DNA of 64,000 nucleotides from Apostichopus japonicus (lineage: Eukaryota; Echinodermata; Holothuroidea; Aspidochirotida; Stichopodidae): NCBI RefSeq assembly GCF_037975245.1, contig NC_092566.1, forward strand, positions 1,052,001 through 1,116,000. Reading direction: 5' to 3'. The notes under the pieces are model-generated. The model did no database searches and was not told the DNA's origin. It saw only the letters and a program-made list of their open reading frames with translations. Each line of letters starts with the position of its first letter. The stretch's first letter is position 1. Below are positions 1 to 11,386 of this stretch, one piece after another. A program made the position numbers and the translations under genes.

Positions 1-343
1 CTAATTAGGCCTGCAATATTTATTATGTCTTTATTGGAATGAACTCCACTGCTACCCCACTACATAATATATATACGCCAATGTCCCGAAACGGGCAACA
101 TAACAAAGAATGAAGATGAACATAAAAAACACAATTACAAAAAAAATTAGCTTAGGTTTAACTGGTGACGTTTCTGACTCTTTTTGACGTTTTACTCTCT
201 CCTGCACTGATCCATCTTGACAGCAGTGCCAAAGGTCGTCCGACGCCAGCTTGATCTGTCATTGACCACTTCGCTCCATTTGTGAAGGACATCACCAACT
301 CAACTGTTACCCCACTAAATAAGAAGTAATACTTACACACTAC

Positions 344-1723
344 CTCCACAAGCAGCATGATGCATACCACTCCTTCCCATGGTATCTCTAAATGTTGCGT
401 CAGCTCCACTTTTCAGGAGTGCATATAGGTTAACAACACTTCCTTGTTTACAGGAAAAGTGGAAAGCTGTTTCACCATAGTCATTTGTTGCATGGATATT
501 GGCACCATTTTGGATTAACAGTTCAGTTATTTTAGGGTCTCCACGTAGGGCAGCTTTATGTAGAGATGTGTGTCCGTGCAGTTCTGAGAACAAGAGGACA
601 GAACGTTATAAATACAAATTTAAGTTTGGAGAAAATAGCAAAGTTTTCAGGTTTTAATCAGTGCTAGCAAAACTTAGAATATGAATAACTTAACAAAAAT
701 TAATTTACAGCACCACTAGTGACTTTTAATTTGTTTTGCAACACTTGTACCAAATCCTAAAATGCAGAACTTTATCTACTGGTGCTGATAATTTTGTGCA
801 TGAGTAAGTTAGTCAACAAAGAAATTTTAGGAGTATATTACCTTAAACTAAAAGAGACAAGTAGGCTATATTCATAAGCAAACTTGGGCCAAGCCTTTTA
901 CTAAAGGTGACCAGATGTCCCTGATTTCTGGGCACAGTCACCGGACTTGAAGTATCCCCATAAATGTCCCACAAGTTTATGTACTGTCCCAGGAATATCT
1001 TCAAATTTGAAATCGGTCCTGTGTCATTTCAATTTATTTCTTAGGCCTTTCTAGTTTTAGATACAGCTTGGACCTAAGCATGAATAATGATGACTTCCAG
1101 TTACCTTCACCATTTTTGACAATGAATTTTATCTCAAACAAATGCTTGTCTCAGGATGTAGTATTTTTTATCTTGGGCACATTCTTGAAACATAGAACTA
1201 CCAAAACACTTTTAACACACAGTTAAACATACAGTGTAGTCACTGACTGAGTTATGTAAAAATGGAGGGGAAGGAAGGGGTCAACATCAATATCATGTCC
1301 CCCGATTTCATGGAGAAAAAAATATGGGCACCTTACTTAGGGCCTATGTTGGAGTGTTTTTTTAACAAATGCAATGAACGGAACTGATTAAGACTGTCAA
1401 CCAGCTCTGGCGTAGTCTATTAATTGTGCATTTACTATTAATCAGTAGGCCACTTAAATTGCTAGTTCAGGCACAATGTATCTGTATTAACCTATAAGTC
1501 CCGTGGCCAACACACTACAGTAGTGTCAGTACAGTATAACCTAGGCCTACACAAGGAAGAATATAGTAAATGTACCTTTATTATTTATGACGGAGGCATT
1601 ATTTTTCACAATTTCTGTTAGTTTATCGAAAGGCATGAACGCCAGAATAGCATCACTAATGGAAACAGACTTCGTGCATTCTTTGTCTGCAAATGGAGCA
1701 AACATTCGCGATGTTCCGTCCAT
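344..1723 (-). CDS. Ankyrin-repeat protein, 5' part (two exons, continues off the left edge)
   Basis: Exon 1 is 1576-1723 (ATG at 1723, 49 codons plus one base) and ends at a GTAC donor. Exon 2 is 344-583 and follows a CTCAG acceptor. Joining them in phase 1 gives 129 residues and leaves one base at a GTAGTG donor, so at least one further exon must lie at 1-343 or beyond the window. Exon 1 has no recognisable domain. Exon 2 carries two full ankyrin repeats (GHTSLHKAALRGDPKITELL, then YGETAFHFSCKQG through ALLKSGADATFRDT) and the start of a third (GRSGMHHAACGG). Ankyrin repeats are protein-binding scaffolds, and nothing here shows the partner or orientates the protein further. The start codon was chosen because it is the first ATG of the open exon. 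The ankyrin assignment is firm; the identity of the gene is unknown. Confidence 0.75.
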
Positions 1724-3134
1724 TTCACCCTAGTGTAGACCTATCTCTTTCTTGAAGCTAGCTTGATTTTGTTGGGTCTAATCCAGTGGTGGATTCAACC
1801 AGGTATAACGAAAAGTAATTTGAAGAGGTGGTCTTAGTCAAATTACTTTTTAATATCCATATGGTTTTTGCTAACTACGTGTGTTGTGAGACGGGGCTTA
1901 CCCTTACCTTTTAAACCTTTCTGGAAACACATTAGGACTTTTAAGATATCGTTTCGTTTCCCCCTGGAGCGATAGTAGCATTTACTGCAATAAGTCTTGG
2001 CTGTCGTAGAACCCGGTATAAATCCGAGCCCGAGATACGTCTTGTAGTTCAAAACAGACCGAGTCCGAGACTAAGCCTAGATAAGTCCAGGACAAAACAA
2101 TTCAGACGATGTACTGTGTGGTGAGCTCGATAACAAATTCGAACTAAACAATTCTCTTCACAAATGAATTCAAGTTTAATTTTCCACAGTTGCATGAAAA
2201 ACATGTAACTGGTTATTTATAGCAAAAAGAACGTTTAGTATAGCCAAGCGATGATTTTCAAATTGTAAAAGTAGGCCTATGTATAGACATACATTCAAAC
2301 TGATATTTATTTGTAACTCAAAGTCTGAATACCGGGGAAGAGGGAAAGAGTAATGGATCAGAGGTTAAAGTATAGCCAAAAGATGGGGGGGGGGGGGATG
2401 ACCCCTTTCCAAGGTCCAAAGATATTGGAAATATTCCACAGATAGTTGAATCGACAATTATGGTCACATAAAAGTATGTATGTATGTAGTGTGTCACTAA
2501 ATGGGCAGAACTTGCAGACGGTCGACTTGATCTGTTGATCATTGTAATGTTCCTTTCTATAAGACAAGACTTTCATAAATGCGGACGGGTAGGATTGATC
2601 CATATGTATTGCTGTGGGTGCCTGTACCTGGTACTAGTTCAAATAAGTCACGTGATCAAAAGCCGAAATAACACGCGTATAGACTACATGTAAGCAATAA
2701 TAATAGTCAATAATGACCGGTGTACACAATTTGTTACGATATACAATTTTTACTCAAAGGCCTTAGTTTAATACAGAATAACAATCGGAACTTGCTATTC
2801 ATGCGCATGGTCAAACATCAACCACGTAGCGAAACCTACCAGATATTCTGTGCGTTACCTCAACAGTTCGTCTCCGCAAGTTTTTTTTTCCATCACTTAT
2901 ATTCAATCTGCTATATTCATAGAGTAACACAAAGTTTGATTTGTGCAGAATACAAAAGAACAGGATGTACGTGAGCCCTTCTGTATATATTATGACAAAA
3001 CCAAAATTGGATTAAGAAAATGGCAAGTCACACCGTCATTAGAAGCATATACGAACTCATAAAACATTCATAATGTTCACAAAAGTGTGTCACTTTTTTG
3101 TTGACTTTTTACATTCAATTCAATTTTTTACATG
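1724..3134. other. Intergenic, no gene seen
   Basis: This stretch separates the start of the ankyrin gene from the orphan GST exon. It holds a run of 11 G at about 2387-2397 and short AT-rich tracts. The open frames in it are short and match nothing I recognise. Confidence 0.5.
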
Positions 3135-3353
3135 TTATAGAAATCTCCTCAAGCATACCGAGGTGCTTTCTAAACTGCCAATTTTTGTCTTTTTGGCAAT
3201 CCATTCTGACACTTTCGGTTCGGCTTTGAATAGTTCCACGAATGATTTCAATAATTCCAGATGCTTAAAATCAAATGTGCCCTCTCCATTGCCAGAGATC
3301 ATGGATATTATATCGTAGTACATGGTGAATATCATTACATCAGTGGGAGTGAT
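3135..3353 (-). CDS. Orphan terminal exon of a sigma-class GST
   Basis: After a CTGAAAA-complement acceptor (TTTTCAG, AG at 3355-3354) there is an open frame of 72 codons to TAA at 3135. It aligns end to end with exon 5 of the four complete GST genes: ITPTDVMIFTMYYD matches ISLADxxVFxxxxD, and FKAEPKVSEWIAKK matches [14 protein letters not shown]. It extends about 12 residues past the usual C-terminus. The entry phase (0) is the same as in the other exon 5 copies. No exons 1 to 4 with this sequence are visible between here and GST-A's own exon 5 at 6122. It may be a remnant of a broken GST gene. It could also be an alternative last exon for GST-A, since the phase would allow GST-A exon 4 to splice to it. 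Confidence 0.6.
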   Translation of the reverse strand: MTPTDVMIFTMYYDIISMISGNGEGTFDFKHLELLKSFVELFKAEPKVSEWIAKKTKIGSLESTSVCLRRFL

Positions 3354-3456
3354 CTGAAAATTATGAAGAAAGTGGACAAAATAGATAATATAACCTCACA
3401 AATTAATCGAAAGATATGTTATCGTTCTGTTTGACCTTCACGGTTGGATTCATGGA

Positions 3457-3804
<348 letters not shown>

Positions 3805-3813
3805 CATAATCAA

Positions 3814-6121
3814 CGACCAGAGAAATATGCTTGTAGCGTTTCCATTTCATTCCTCTTTACTCCTTTATTTAGCTTCTTAAAACAATCCGGCTTAATTTAT
3901 TCATATAGTTATAAACCGTGTTTTAAGAACATTTGCGTTGCGATCGTGATTAAGTATGTAAATGCTATATATTACCGCATGTATATACGTATTCCCTATT
4001 AACAACTTTAACCGTGTATTCCTGGATGTTTCAACTATCGTCCTGTCCAATAAATATCATGGATACGGAATGAAATCGACGTTAACAGATTTCTGATTCC
4101 CTCTCAACCCCATCCATCTTATATTGGGATGGTCACGGTGACCATGAAGAGCTGATGTCCTAGGACATTTCTTGTGCATGGAAACGTTAAAAATAAATCA
4201 CAGATACTGTTTGTTTGTATTTTTAATCACTTTTTGTTGAAGTAAATTATCAATTTTGGTACAGAAAAGATTTGATTTCTTCGTAATATGACGTCACGAT
4301 CTGTACAGATAAAATGTTTGCTTTAATCAATTTAATGTGCGTATTATTAACATCATTATTTGATGTATATTCAACCAATGATTAATATAACTAAGATGTA
4401 TTTATTTATTCAGTAATTACTAAGTATTCAGTAAATCAATGATGAGTATATAATGGAACCTATAGTAATCAAGTTTTATTGACGTTGCTTATGCCCTTTT
4501 TATGACGTATATAACTACGTCTCTCTTGTGACTAATTTCAAATCTCTACGGTATAAATATTGACACATACATGTAATAACTCTGGGTTATGTTAAATACA
4601 CGTTTAGATTACCTAGCTACCCGTACAATACCATAAAAAAAACTGAGTTTAACGGGAAGGCATGTACACAGATATACCAACAGACGTTTTAGCCTCTATA
4701 CACTTAAAAATTACTTGTTATTATTATGTACATCGGTCTTAGTGAGCTCAAATACCATGTTATTGTTATGATGGTCAAAGGTTATATGTGGTCAGCGAGT
4801 GGTCAAAATCTGAAAACCTTCAAAATTTGATGACTTCAAACACAAATCTCGAATGAAGTTCATACTGATCTGGCTCCTTCTTAACGAGTGCAAGAAACTG
4901 TCGTTTTCAATGGAGGCCAAAGGTCATTTCAGCCGCAAGAGGTTGATAATGTTAAACCCTTGTAAACACAATAACTCCTGAATTGAAGCTTTAATGGACT
5001 TCATACTTGAATTAATCACAAAAAAAGGGGTGCCGAGGTGGGTGAGGGTAGAAAAAAGAGAGTAGAAAACGAATGACATTTATAATTTCTGTTTTACGTT
5101 TTGTGAAAATTTCAGTTATAGATACCGCGATGTTCGTAGTATCGCGATGTTTTAAGCCATTTATGCACTCACTCATGTACGGCAATATTTGTATCCCACA
5201 TGACTGAGCATGTCTGGCACATTTGCTCTCCGTCTAGTGAAAGAAGGCTTTTTGTTTTTGTATTTTGAACAATCGAAATTTATTTATCATAAAGTAACTA
5301 CTAAGCTACTTTGTACTGATAAAACGTCCATTCAGACATATCTATAACAAAGGCTAAGTACCCTTTTCCGCATTCTTCTTTGAACATCGAATCACCGATT
5401 TGTCCAATTTAATACTGAAGTTGACAAATATCAAGCATACTGGTCTATCGGCAGCCAGTTAGGACAATTTTACAGGCTACTCATACTGCTCATACTGTCA
5501 GTAGGAGTGATTCGAGTACGCCATGAAAGTACAGTTAATTCAAAATTGTCCCAACGGTGTGTAATCGTTTTGAGCAAAGCAAGCGCAATGAACGTTATAC
5601 ATACTGTTCGCTCAATTGGTACTCCCATAAAATCACAATATGATTGCCAGGTCCATTACAATTGTTATAGGTATAGGCCCACGTGGCATCATGCTTCTAT
5701 ATGCACGATATATTCATATACACCACCATTAAAGGGTGTGAAGACTCGCGCAAAAAGAAACGTCTAATGCCGGTAATCTGACCTAGTTTCGAATGAGGTG
5801 TAACAGAAGTGTTAGACACCACCATCAATCGCAGAAAATACACACACAGCTTGCTACCGTCGGTAATTAGACACATAGTGTACAGTCAGTACATACAACT
5901 GCGGTCGATACCCACAGCACAGTGTACAACGATACAGCGATGGACATCTCAGGTCCAGCTAGAGATAACAAGGTATCACGTTTCATTACTGTCTGCATTT
6001 TGTAGCGACATGAACAAAACGTCACTTGCAAGCAACAGAAAGTTAACTTTTTCAGATGGCCGCACGCGGTTTGGGGGGGAGTCTTCAATGCCTTTAAACT
6101 GATGCTATATCCATTTCTAAT
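3814..6121. other. Intergenic; 3' flank of GST-A with homology to the 3' flank of GST-B
   Basis: I see no gene here. Blocks near 5200-5270 and 5580-5690 resemble blocks near 19840-19900 and 20105-20215 downstream of GST-B. The shared words include ACATTTGCTCTC and TTGTCCA, and the clearest block is the one around CAATTGGTACT. A 17-bp perfect palindrome (ATGGTCACGGTGACCAT) lies near 4129-4145. Confidence 0.5.
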
Positions 6122-9013
6122 CTAAAATTTCGTAACTGGTCTTTTCTTGATCCACTTGGAGATTTTCTCTTCTGTCTTGAAGCGATCCATGAAAGCCGCT
6201 AGGTGAGGATGATCTTTCAAATCGAGACATCCAACCTCCACACCCGTTAAAGGTGGCAAATTATCGTTAAGCATAGAGAAAACTCGTATGTCAGCTAGAG
6301 AAATCTGTCCGGCGATAGAAAGTTGAAAAGAAAAAGAGTCGTTTAGAAACGGAAAACACAGCTGAGCCTGAACAATTATTCATACTTTTTATATACGTCA
6401 CAGTGGTTTGTTTGAACTATCACACAATTTGCGAACGCCTAGTTCTTATAGACAGCCCTGGTACTCTACCCACGTGTCCTCTCCACCCCTTACCGGCATT
6501 GCCCCCTATAGGGGGACAATGGTAAGGGTCTACAGGAGACGTACATATACAACCATACAAACACATTGTTGACTGGCCGCACTCAACCCCACGTCATTTA
6601 ATCCTTTCTCATCTCGTCTCTACTAGAGACATAAAAGCGAAATTTTAAGTTCCATATTTTTTTTTCTTTTCGTACCATCGTTTCGTTTTTATTAACATGG
6701 TTACCACCCATTATTAGACTTTTGTTCTTCTTACCTTATCTCCAACAAACCATCCCTTCCCTTCTTTATTTTTCGTCAGTAGCTTCTCGAGACGACTGAA
6801 CCGTTTCGCACTTTCCTCTGCTAAGAACGACTTTATCACTTCTGCCTGATAGTGCAAAACAAAAGCAATGTAAATTGTATGATTGCTTCACAAATTAGGT
6901 AATGGGTGGCAACTTCAACTTCCCTACCCACCCACCCACCCACCCACCCCAACTCAACCCCACCAGGAGACACTGTTCTTGTACATGGTTAGGTTGTTCG
7001 TGTTTGTGTGGTGGGGTCGGAGGATTCTCTCAGACGTAGACCGAATGACGTCAATGATTCACACTTCAACTGATAAAACACTAACTAAGATTCAGAGTTT
7101 CGGTTGCAGTTGTACAGCAGTCTCACTTTTACATGTTCATATTGTGCCAATTTTGTGGGAGTTACATACAATCGATATGCAACTATGATGTACGCCGTCT
7201 GTATACATGATCTGATATTGGGAGATGGGAATCTTGTAAAGAGACGTGTCTAAAATTACCTGATTCAACTTCCTATTTAATATCGCCTAGAATGGAAAAG
7301 TTATCTAGAATAGAAAGTTAAATTTACGGAGTTCGTGAGATGTACCTTAGCTTCATCATTTTCTGCTCGAAACACTTTCGAAATGAATGATTGGAAATCA
7401 TTGACGGTTTCCGTGACAACATCTATCTGCGCGCATTCCCATGCGTCCGACGGATAAAACCCTGTATAGGAGAAAGAAACAACAGTGTTCCAGTCAAGAC
7501 TATACAGTATCAAAATGGAGGGAAAGGGACCACAATGGAAGTCATACGATTGCGATTAGATTCCTATGCATGCACTGCGAATGAACTAATCCTTCCGAAC
7601 TTTATTGGCTTCAATTATAGCACGCTATAGCTAAGAAAGTTTCGTGATTACGCAATTGACCTACCCACGGTCGTAAATCGACCTCAAACTCTACAATTAG
7701 CCGGTATAGCTTCTTAACACGATGAGGCTCTTTGTGTAAATACTGTTTGGCAATATGTCCCCATATATACATGTGTACAGCGTAGCGATTGTATAGCGTT
7801 TACAGACCCTCATAAAAGAAAAAAATATGTGGCAGGCGTTGTAGACTAATTGGTAAAAAAGAGGTCATTTTATGACCAAGGCAGGTGGATTACATATTCT
7901 CTAGAAACTCTTTCGTGGTAGCGTGCTGTACTTTGGGTCTATACAACTATTTCAGGGTATTCGGTGTATAGGAACAAAACAAAACCACGCTCATGTTTTC
8001 AAATATTTTATTACTCTACAGGTGGCTAATTATTTATTAGGAAATGATTATTGAGGGTTATAAAGGTGGTAATTGTTCGCATGTAACAAAACATGTATAT
8101 AGGTTTATGTATATAGGCCCCTATAGTAAAAACAGGGAGCTGCTACTCTAACGTAGCAGCTCCCTGGTAAAAAAATGTATGTCTGTAACACTATAGCCGT
8201 CATACCGTATACGCGTCTCTCACAATTACCACAGAAAAATACATAACATACAATTCTCTCGTGATGTGATCTGATATATGTAAGCCCTTTACATCAACTA
8301 GAATATACATATACAATTTATTACCACAGCAACGTGTAATATATAGGCATTCTACCTTCTGAAATTTCATGCACGGACCAAACAACCCAGCGCCTTTGAA
8401 AAGGTACGTATATAATTATAGATGAACAAAAAGCGCTGATGAAATATATGATTTCGTTCACTCACCGTGTTTTCTACCAATGTATCTTTCAATAGCCCCA
8501 CTTTGAGGTAGTTCTATCCCGTCAACTTCCAGAACAGGCAATTGTCCCAAACCAGTAGCTGTGAAAAATATATTACCGAATATATCTTTTGTTAATAACT
8601 TCGTAGTATGAATATAAGGTATGTATGTGTACTGATATATACTTGGAGCTTGAAAAAGGCATAACGTACTAACAGGCTGCCCTGTAAAATGGCAGCAACC
8701 TGGTAATAAACCGTTCAAAACAGCGTAGTGGTGCCCAGCTGAGCGGATCGCTTGTGTAATAATGATTGTAGGCCTATAGTTTTGTCAGACTATTAAATTC
8801 ATTTATAGAGCCCTGTTGCACTTTTCCACAACCGATCCTCAGACCCAAATGTTAACAGTGAACAAAACAAAACAACGTACTTGCTTTCATTGCTTTCCAT
8901 TCGTCCCGGGTGACTCTTGTATCTTCATATTCCAACCCGGCTAGCTCGAACATGTATCTGGCGGGCTCGGCTTTGGCCCTCGCATCAAAGTATGTAAGCT
9001 TATAGGTTGGCAT
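6122..9013 (-). CDS. Sigma-class glutathione S-transferase (GST-A), five exons
   Basis: Exons are 8881-9013, 8466-8558, 7346-7461, 6735-6845 and 6122-6304, all with GT-AG junctions and phases 1,1,0,0. They total 636 nt and encode 211 residues, the usual length for this class. The protein conjugates glutathione to electrophiles in the cytosol; sigma GSTs can also isomerise prostaglandin H2. The N-terminal thioredoxin-like domain starts [10 protein letters not shown] with the catalytic tyrosine at residue 8. Trp39, Lys43, the QLPVLEVDG loop with cis-Pro52, and the Gln63-Ser64 glutathione-binding pair are all present. Residue 14 is Lys where the family usually has Arg. The helical C-terminal domain ends in [10 protein letters not shown]. 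It is closest to GST-B, from which it differs mainly in exon 5. A TATA-like box lies 111 bases upstream of the ATG. Confidence 0.93.
8133..8166. mobile_element. 34-bp palindromic mini-element (hairpin) with 7-bp TSD
   Basis: Perfect 14-bp arms, CAGGGAGCTGCTAC and its complement, surround the 6-nt loop TCTAAC. It is flanked on both sides by the direct repeat GTAAAAA (8126-8132 and 8167-8173). It lies in intron 2 of GST-A. See the related elements at 8673, 26493 and 48828. Confidence 0.6.
8673..8702. mobile_element. Diverged palindromic mini-element of the CAGGG family
   Basis: CAGG and CCTG ends surround the imperfect arms GGCTGCC and GGCAGC. The flanks GTACTAA and GTAATAA match at 6 of 7 positions. 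It lies in intron 1 of GST-A, 0.5 kb from the better copy at 8133. Confidence 0.4.
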
Positions 9014-9123
9014 TTTGCTCAAAATGTCTGATTCTCTCTACCAAACGGTATTACTAGAGTTGCACCTATAGGTTTGTTAATGCCGTGTCAAACCAGACTG
9101 GTAATGTACGCGATGCTGGTTCT

Positions 9124-9132
9124 CTTTATATA
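9124..9132 (-). promoter_or_regulatory. TATA-like box of GST-A
   Basis: The minus strand reads TATATAAAG here, 111 bases upstream of the GST-A start codon. That would leave a 5' UTR of roughly 80 bases. It is a sequence match only. Confidence 0.4.
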
Positions 9133-9239
9133 CAGTATTTGTCAATAGGAGCGTACGATGTTTACGTTTGTAGGTGATAACAATTTTGTAATTAGCAAAT
9201 CAAACAGATTACAGATTAATTTGTAGTGAGGAGAACAAA

Positions 9240-9875
9240 ATCTCTTGCATGATGGATCCGGTTTTCAGAGTTTTGTATGACAATAATACTTATCATTTAC
9301 CATGGATCAAGAAAGTTCAAGGCGTTAGACAAATCAGGAATGTCTTATATCTGGAATGATTGTCCAAACATTGACCTTATCGGCAATAGATACGGACCTA
9401 CATTTAGTATTGATTGGCCTAAGAATAACCTTAATCAGAGGTTAGATAATATGTATGAGCAGAACTGGGTTGCATGATGTCCATGTAAACACACAATGTA
9501 AGAATTACAGGATATTCAAAAGGAATCTTAACTTTGAAAAGTATCTGACAAAAATCAAGCCATTTGATCGTACAATTCTTTGTAAATATCGTTGCTCTAA
9601 ATTTAAAATACCAAGTATCCTTGGAAGGTATACCAACATCTCTATCGAGAATAGAATTTGTCATTTATATGTACAAGCAACAAAATTGGAGACGAGTTTC
9701 ATTATCTTTTTGAGTGTAAGGCTTTTGAAAATTACCGTACACTTTATATGAAGTCATATTTCTGGAATAGACCGAACACATTAAAAATGGAGCAATTGCT
9801 TCATTCAAGTAACAGAACAACCATTTCCAACCTTGTTAAGCTTTGCATAGAAATTTACTACAATTTTCAGTAGTT
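9240..9875 (+). mobile_element. LINE (non-LTR retrotransposon) 3' ORF fragment, frameshifted
   Basis: Two or three frames must be joined to follow the protein, so it is a decayed copy. Readable pieces in order are DKSGMSYIWNDCPN, then LNFEKYLTKIKPFDR, then RYTNISIENRICHL, then IGDEFHYLFECKAFENYR and a leucine-rich end. The pattern R-x-C-x-x-C then IGDEFH-x-LF-x-C is typical of the C-terminal end of LINE reverse-transcriptase ORFs. The upstream RT domain is absent. The copy is 5'-truncated, as LINE insertions usually are. Confidence 0.7.
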
Positions 9876-10412
9876 TCTTGCCATAGGCATTGTAAATTAG
9901 TTTCTATTTTTTCTTTCATCCACTTATGCATGTGAGGCCATTTATTCTCTTTCATTTCGCATTTCCGTCCACATTTCTTTTTCTTCTTATACGTCGGGGG
10001 CCTGGCGCCACCATTTTCCATGTATACGTTTTTTTTTTAACTTCTTTTTGTCAACGTTGTTGTCATATGAACTTTGTATTGCATATTTGTACTCTACATA
10101 CCTCACACGAGTGAGGTGCACAGAGATTGAATAAACTTGTAAAACATTGTCAATTTGATAATAAATTTCAAATATGTGCGGGGTCGTGACGTAGACTAAG
10201 CATTTTTTTTTATTTACGCGGGACAAAATATTTGTTTGGATAACAAATTACCAATAGGTTGTATACAAGCCTACATATCAATTGGGATAAACCTAATCTC
10301 AACAAACAGCTTGACTGTCCAGTGTTATCTTTGTTGAGTTAATCTACTTGTCCTTGTGTGTTATTGCTAGTGTATATTTGTTTGCTATTACTTGTTCATT
10401 TTGCGTCTGTAA
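9876..10412. other. No gene; LINE 3' UTR and repeat
   Basis: This follows the LINE fragment. At 10176-10224 it holds a dispersed ~50-bp repeat (GTCGTGACGTAGACT through TTTACGCGGGACAAAAT) that recurs at 18798-18856 and, weaker, at 26345-26395. Confidence 0.45.
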
Positions 10413-10449
10413 CCTGATGATGAAAGTCGCTACTTTCGAAACATGTCAT
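10413..10449 (+). other. Hammerhead-core-like hairpin, incomplete
   Basis: CTGATGA is followed by a 6-bp hairpin GAAAGT-CGCT-ACTTTC and then GAAACATGTC, giving the order of the hammerhead core. No stem I pairing is visible between the bases before CTGATGA and those after GTC. It may be a truncated or non-functional copy. Confidence 0.3.
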
Positions 10450-10545
10450 TCTTTTTGTATTAATTTTGGTAAATAGATGTATAAGTTAAAGTCTGTGGTG
10501 TTTTCAATTTTTTTAATATCGAGATTTGTGCTAGGTAGACCATTT

Positions 10546-10547
<2 letters not shown>

Positions 10548-10633
<86 letters not shown>
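10548..10633. repeat. (TA)n(GA)n compound microsatellite
   Basis: A run of about 48 bases of alternating TA passes directly into about 36 bases of GA. Confidence 0.97.
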
Positions 10634-10636
<3 letters not shown>

Positions 10637-10727
10637 GTTGGCGTCTATCTTGGCGCAGAGTGCTCTATGTCCATTGGACAGAGCGGAATATATGTTGATA
10701 CTAGATGAGACTAGTGGAACACTAGTA

Positions 10728-10771
10728 GTTGTAACTCGGAGTTTCACGCTTTATAGCGATCTTCAGACAAC
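10728..10771 (-). ncRNA. Candidate minimal hammerhead ribozyme (left arm, opposite strand)
   Basis: This is the exact mirror of the motif at 10783-10826, because the two arms are perfect reverse complements. A single transcript across the palindrome would carry one ribozyme and the antisense of the other. Confidence 0.4.
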
Positions 10772-10782
10772 TTCAGACAGCA

Positions 10783-10826
10783 GTTGTCTGAAGATCGCTA
10801 TAAAGCGTGAAACTCCGAGTTACAAC
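10783..10826 (+). ncRNA. Candidate minimal hammerhead ribozyme (right arm)
   Basis: Read 5' to 3': stem I GTTGT, core CTGAAGA, stem II CGCT-ATAA-AGCG (flanked by a T-T mismatch), core GAA, stem III ACT-CCG-AGT, cleavage-site position 17 = T, and stem I closing strand ACAAC. All conserved core bases are present (C3 U4 G5 A6 N G8 A9; G12 A13 A14; A15.1-U16.1). The T-T pair in place of the usual G-C at the base of stem II could weaken it. Minimal hammerheads with very short stem III are known from Penelope-like elements and retrozymes. Confidence 0.5.
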
Positions 10827-10860
10827 TACTAGTGTTCCACTAGTCTCATCTAGTATCAAC

Positions 10861-10893
<33 letters not shown>

Positions 10894-10978
10894 CGTGTGT
10901 GTATGTGTGTGTGTGTGTGTTGTGTAAAGTAAGTTTTCAGTTTGAAATTCATCTTAACCAGTCACAACAAAAGAGACG

Positions 10979-11386
10979 TACAATTAACCACATGTCCAAA
11001 TAAGGAAGCGACTTATACAAACATATTGGAGTATGGAAAAATCAACGGGGTATCCCCCGCAATCCAGTATTCTATTAAGTAAAGTAATGCATTGAAAAAA
11101 GCAGAAAGGTTAAAAACACGTTGCGACTTTTCAATTCATCGAAAAATTTCACGTTATTCAATATGCAAATTTTGTCTTTTCAATTAACCACTTGTCCAAA
11201 TAAGGAAGCAACTGATACAAAGCTATAGGAGTATGAAACAGTCAACGGAGTATCCCCCCCCCCGCATTCCAGTATTCTTTGAAGTAAAGTGCATTGAAAA
11301 AAAGCAGATAGGTTAAAAACACGTTGCGAAGTTTTCCAATTGATCGAAAACTTCACACCCTACTCAATATGCAAATTTTGGTTTTG
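10979..11386. repeat. Tandem duplication of a ~203-bp unit
   Basis: Unit 1 (10979-11180) and unit 2 (11181-11386) share most of their sequence, from AATTAACCAC(A/T)TGTCCA to CAATATGCAAATTTTG. Small indels and a longer C run mark unit 2. No coding potential is seen. Confidence 0.85.

Larger units (their letters stand above)
10688..10866. repeat. Perfect 84-bp inverted repeat with 11-nt spacer
   Basis: The left arm 10688-10771 and right arm 10783-10866 are exact reverse complements; the spacer is TTCAGACAGCA. The outer ends run into TA repeats and the right side continues into (TA)n(TG)n to about 10921. Each arm contains one hammerhead-like motif, listed separately. The sequence resembles dispersed copies at 18645 and 31896. 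Confidence 0.95.
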
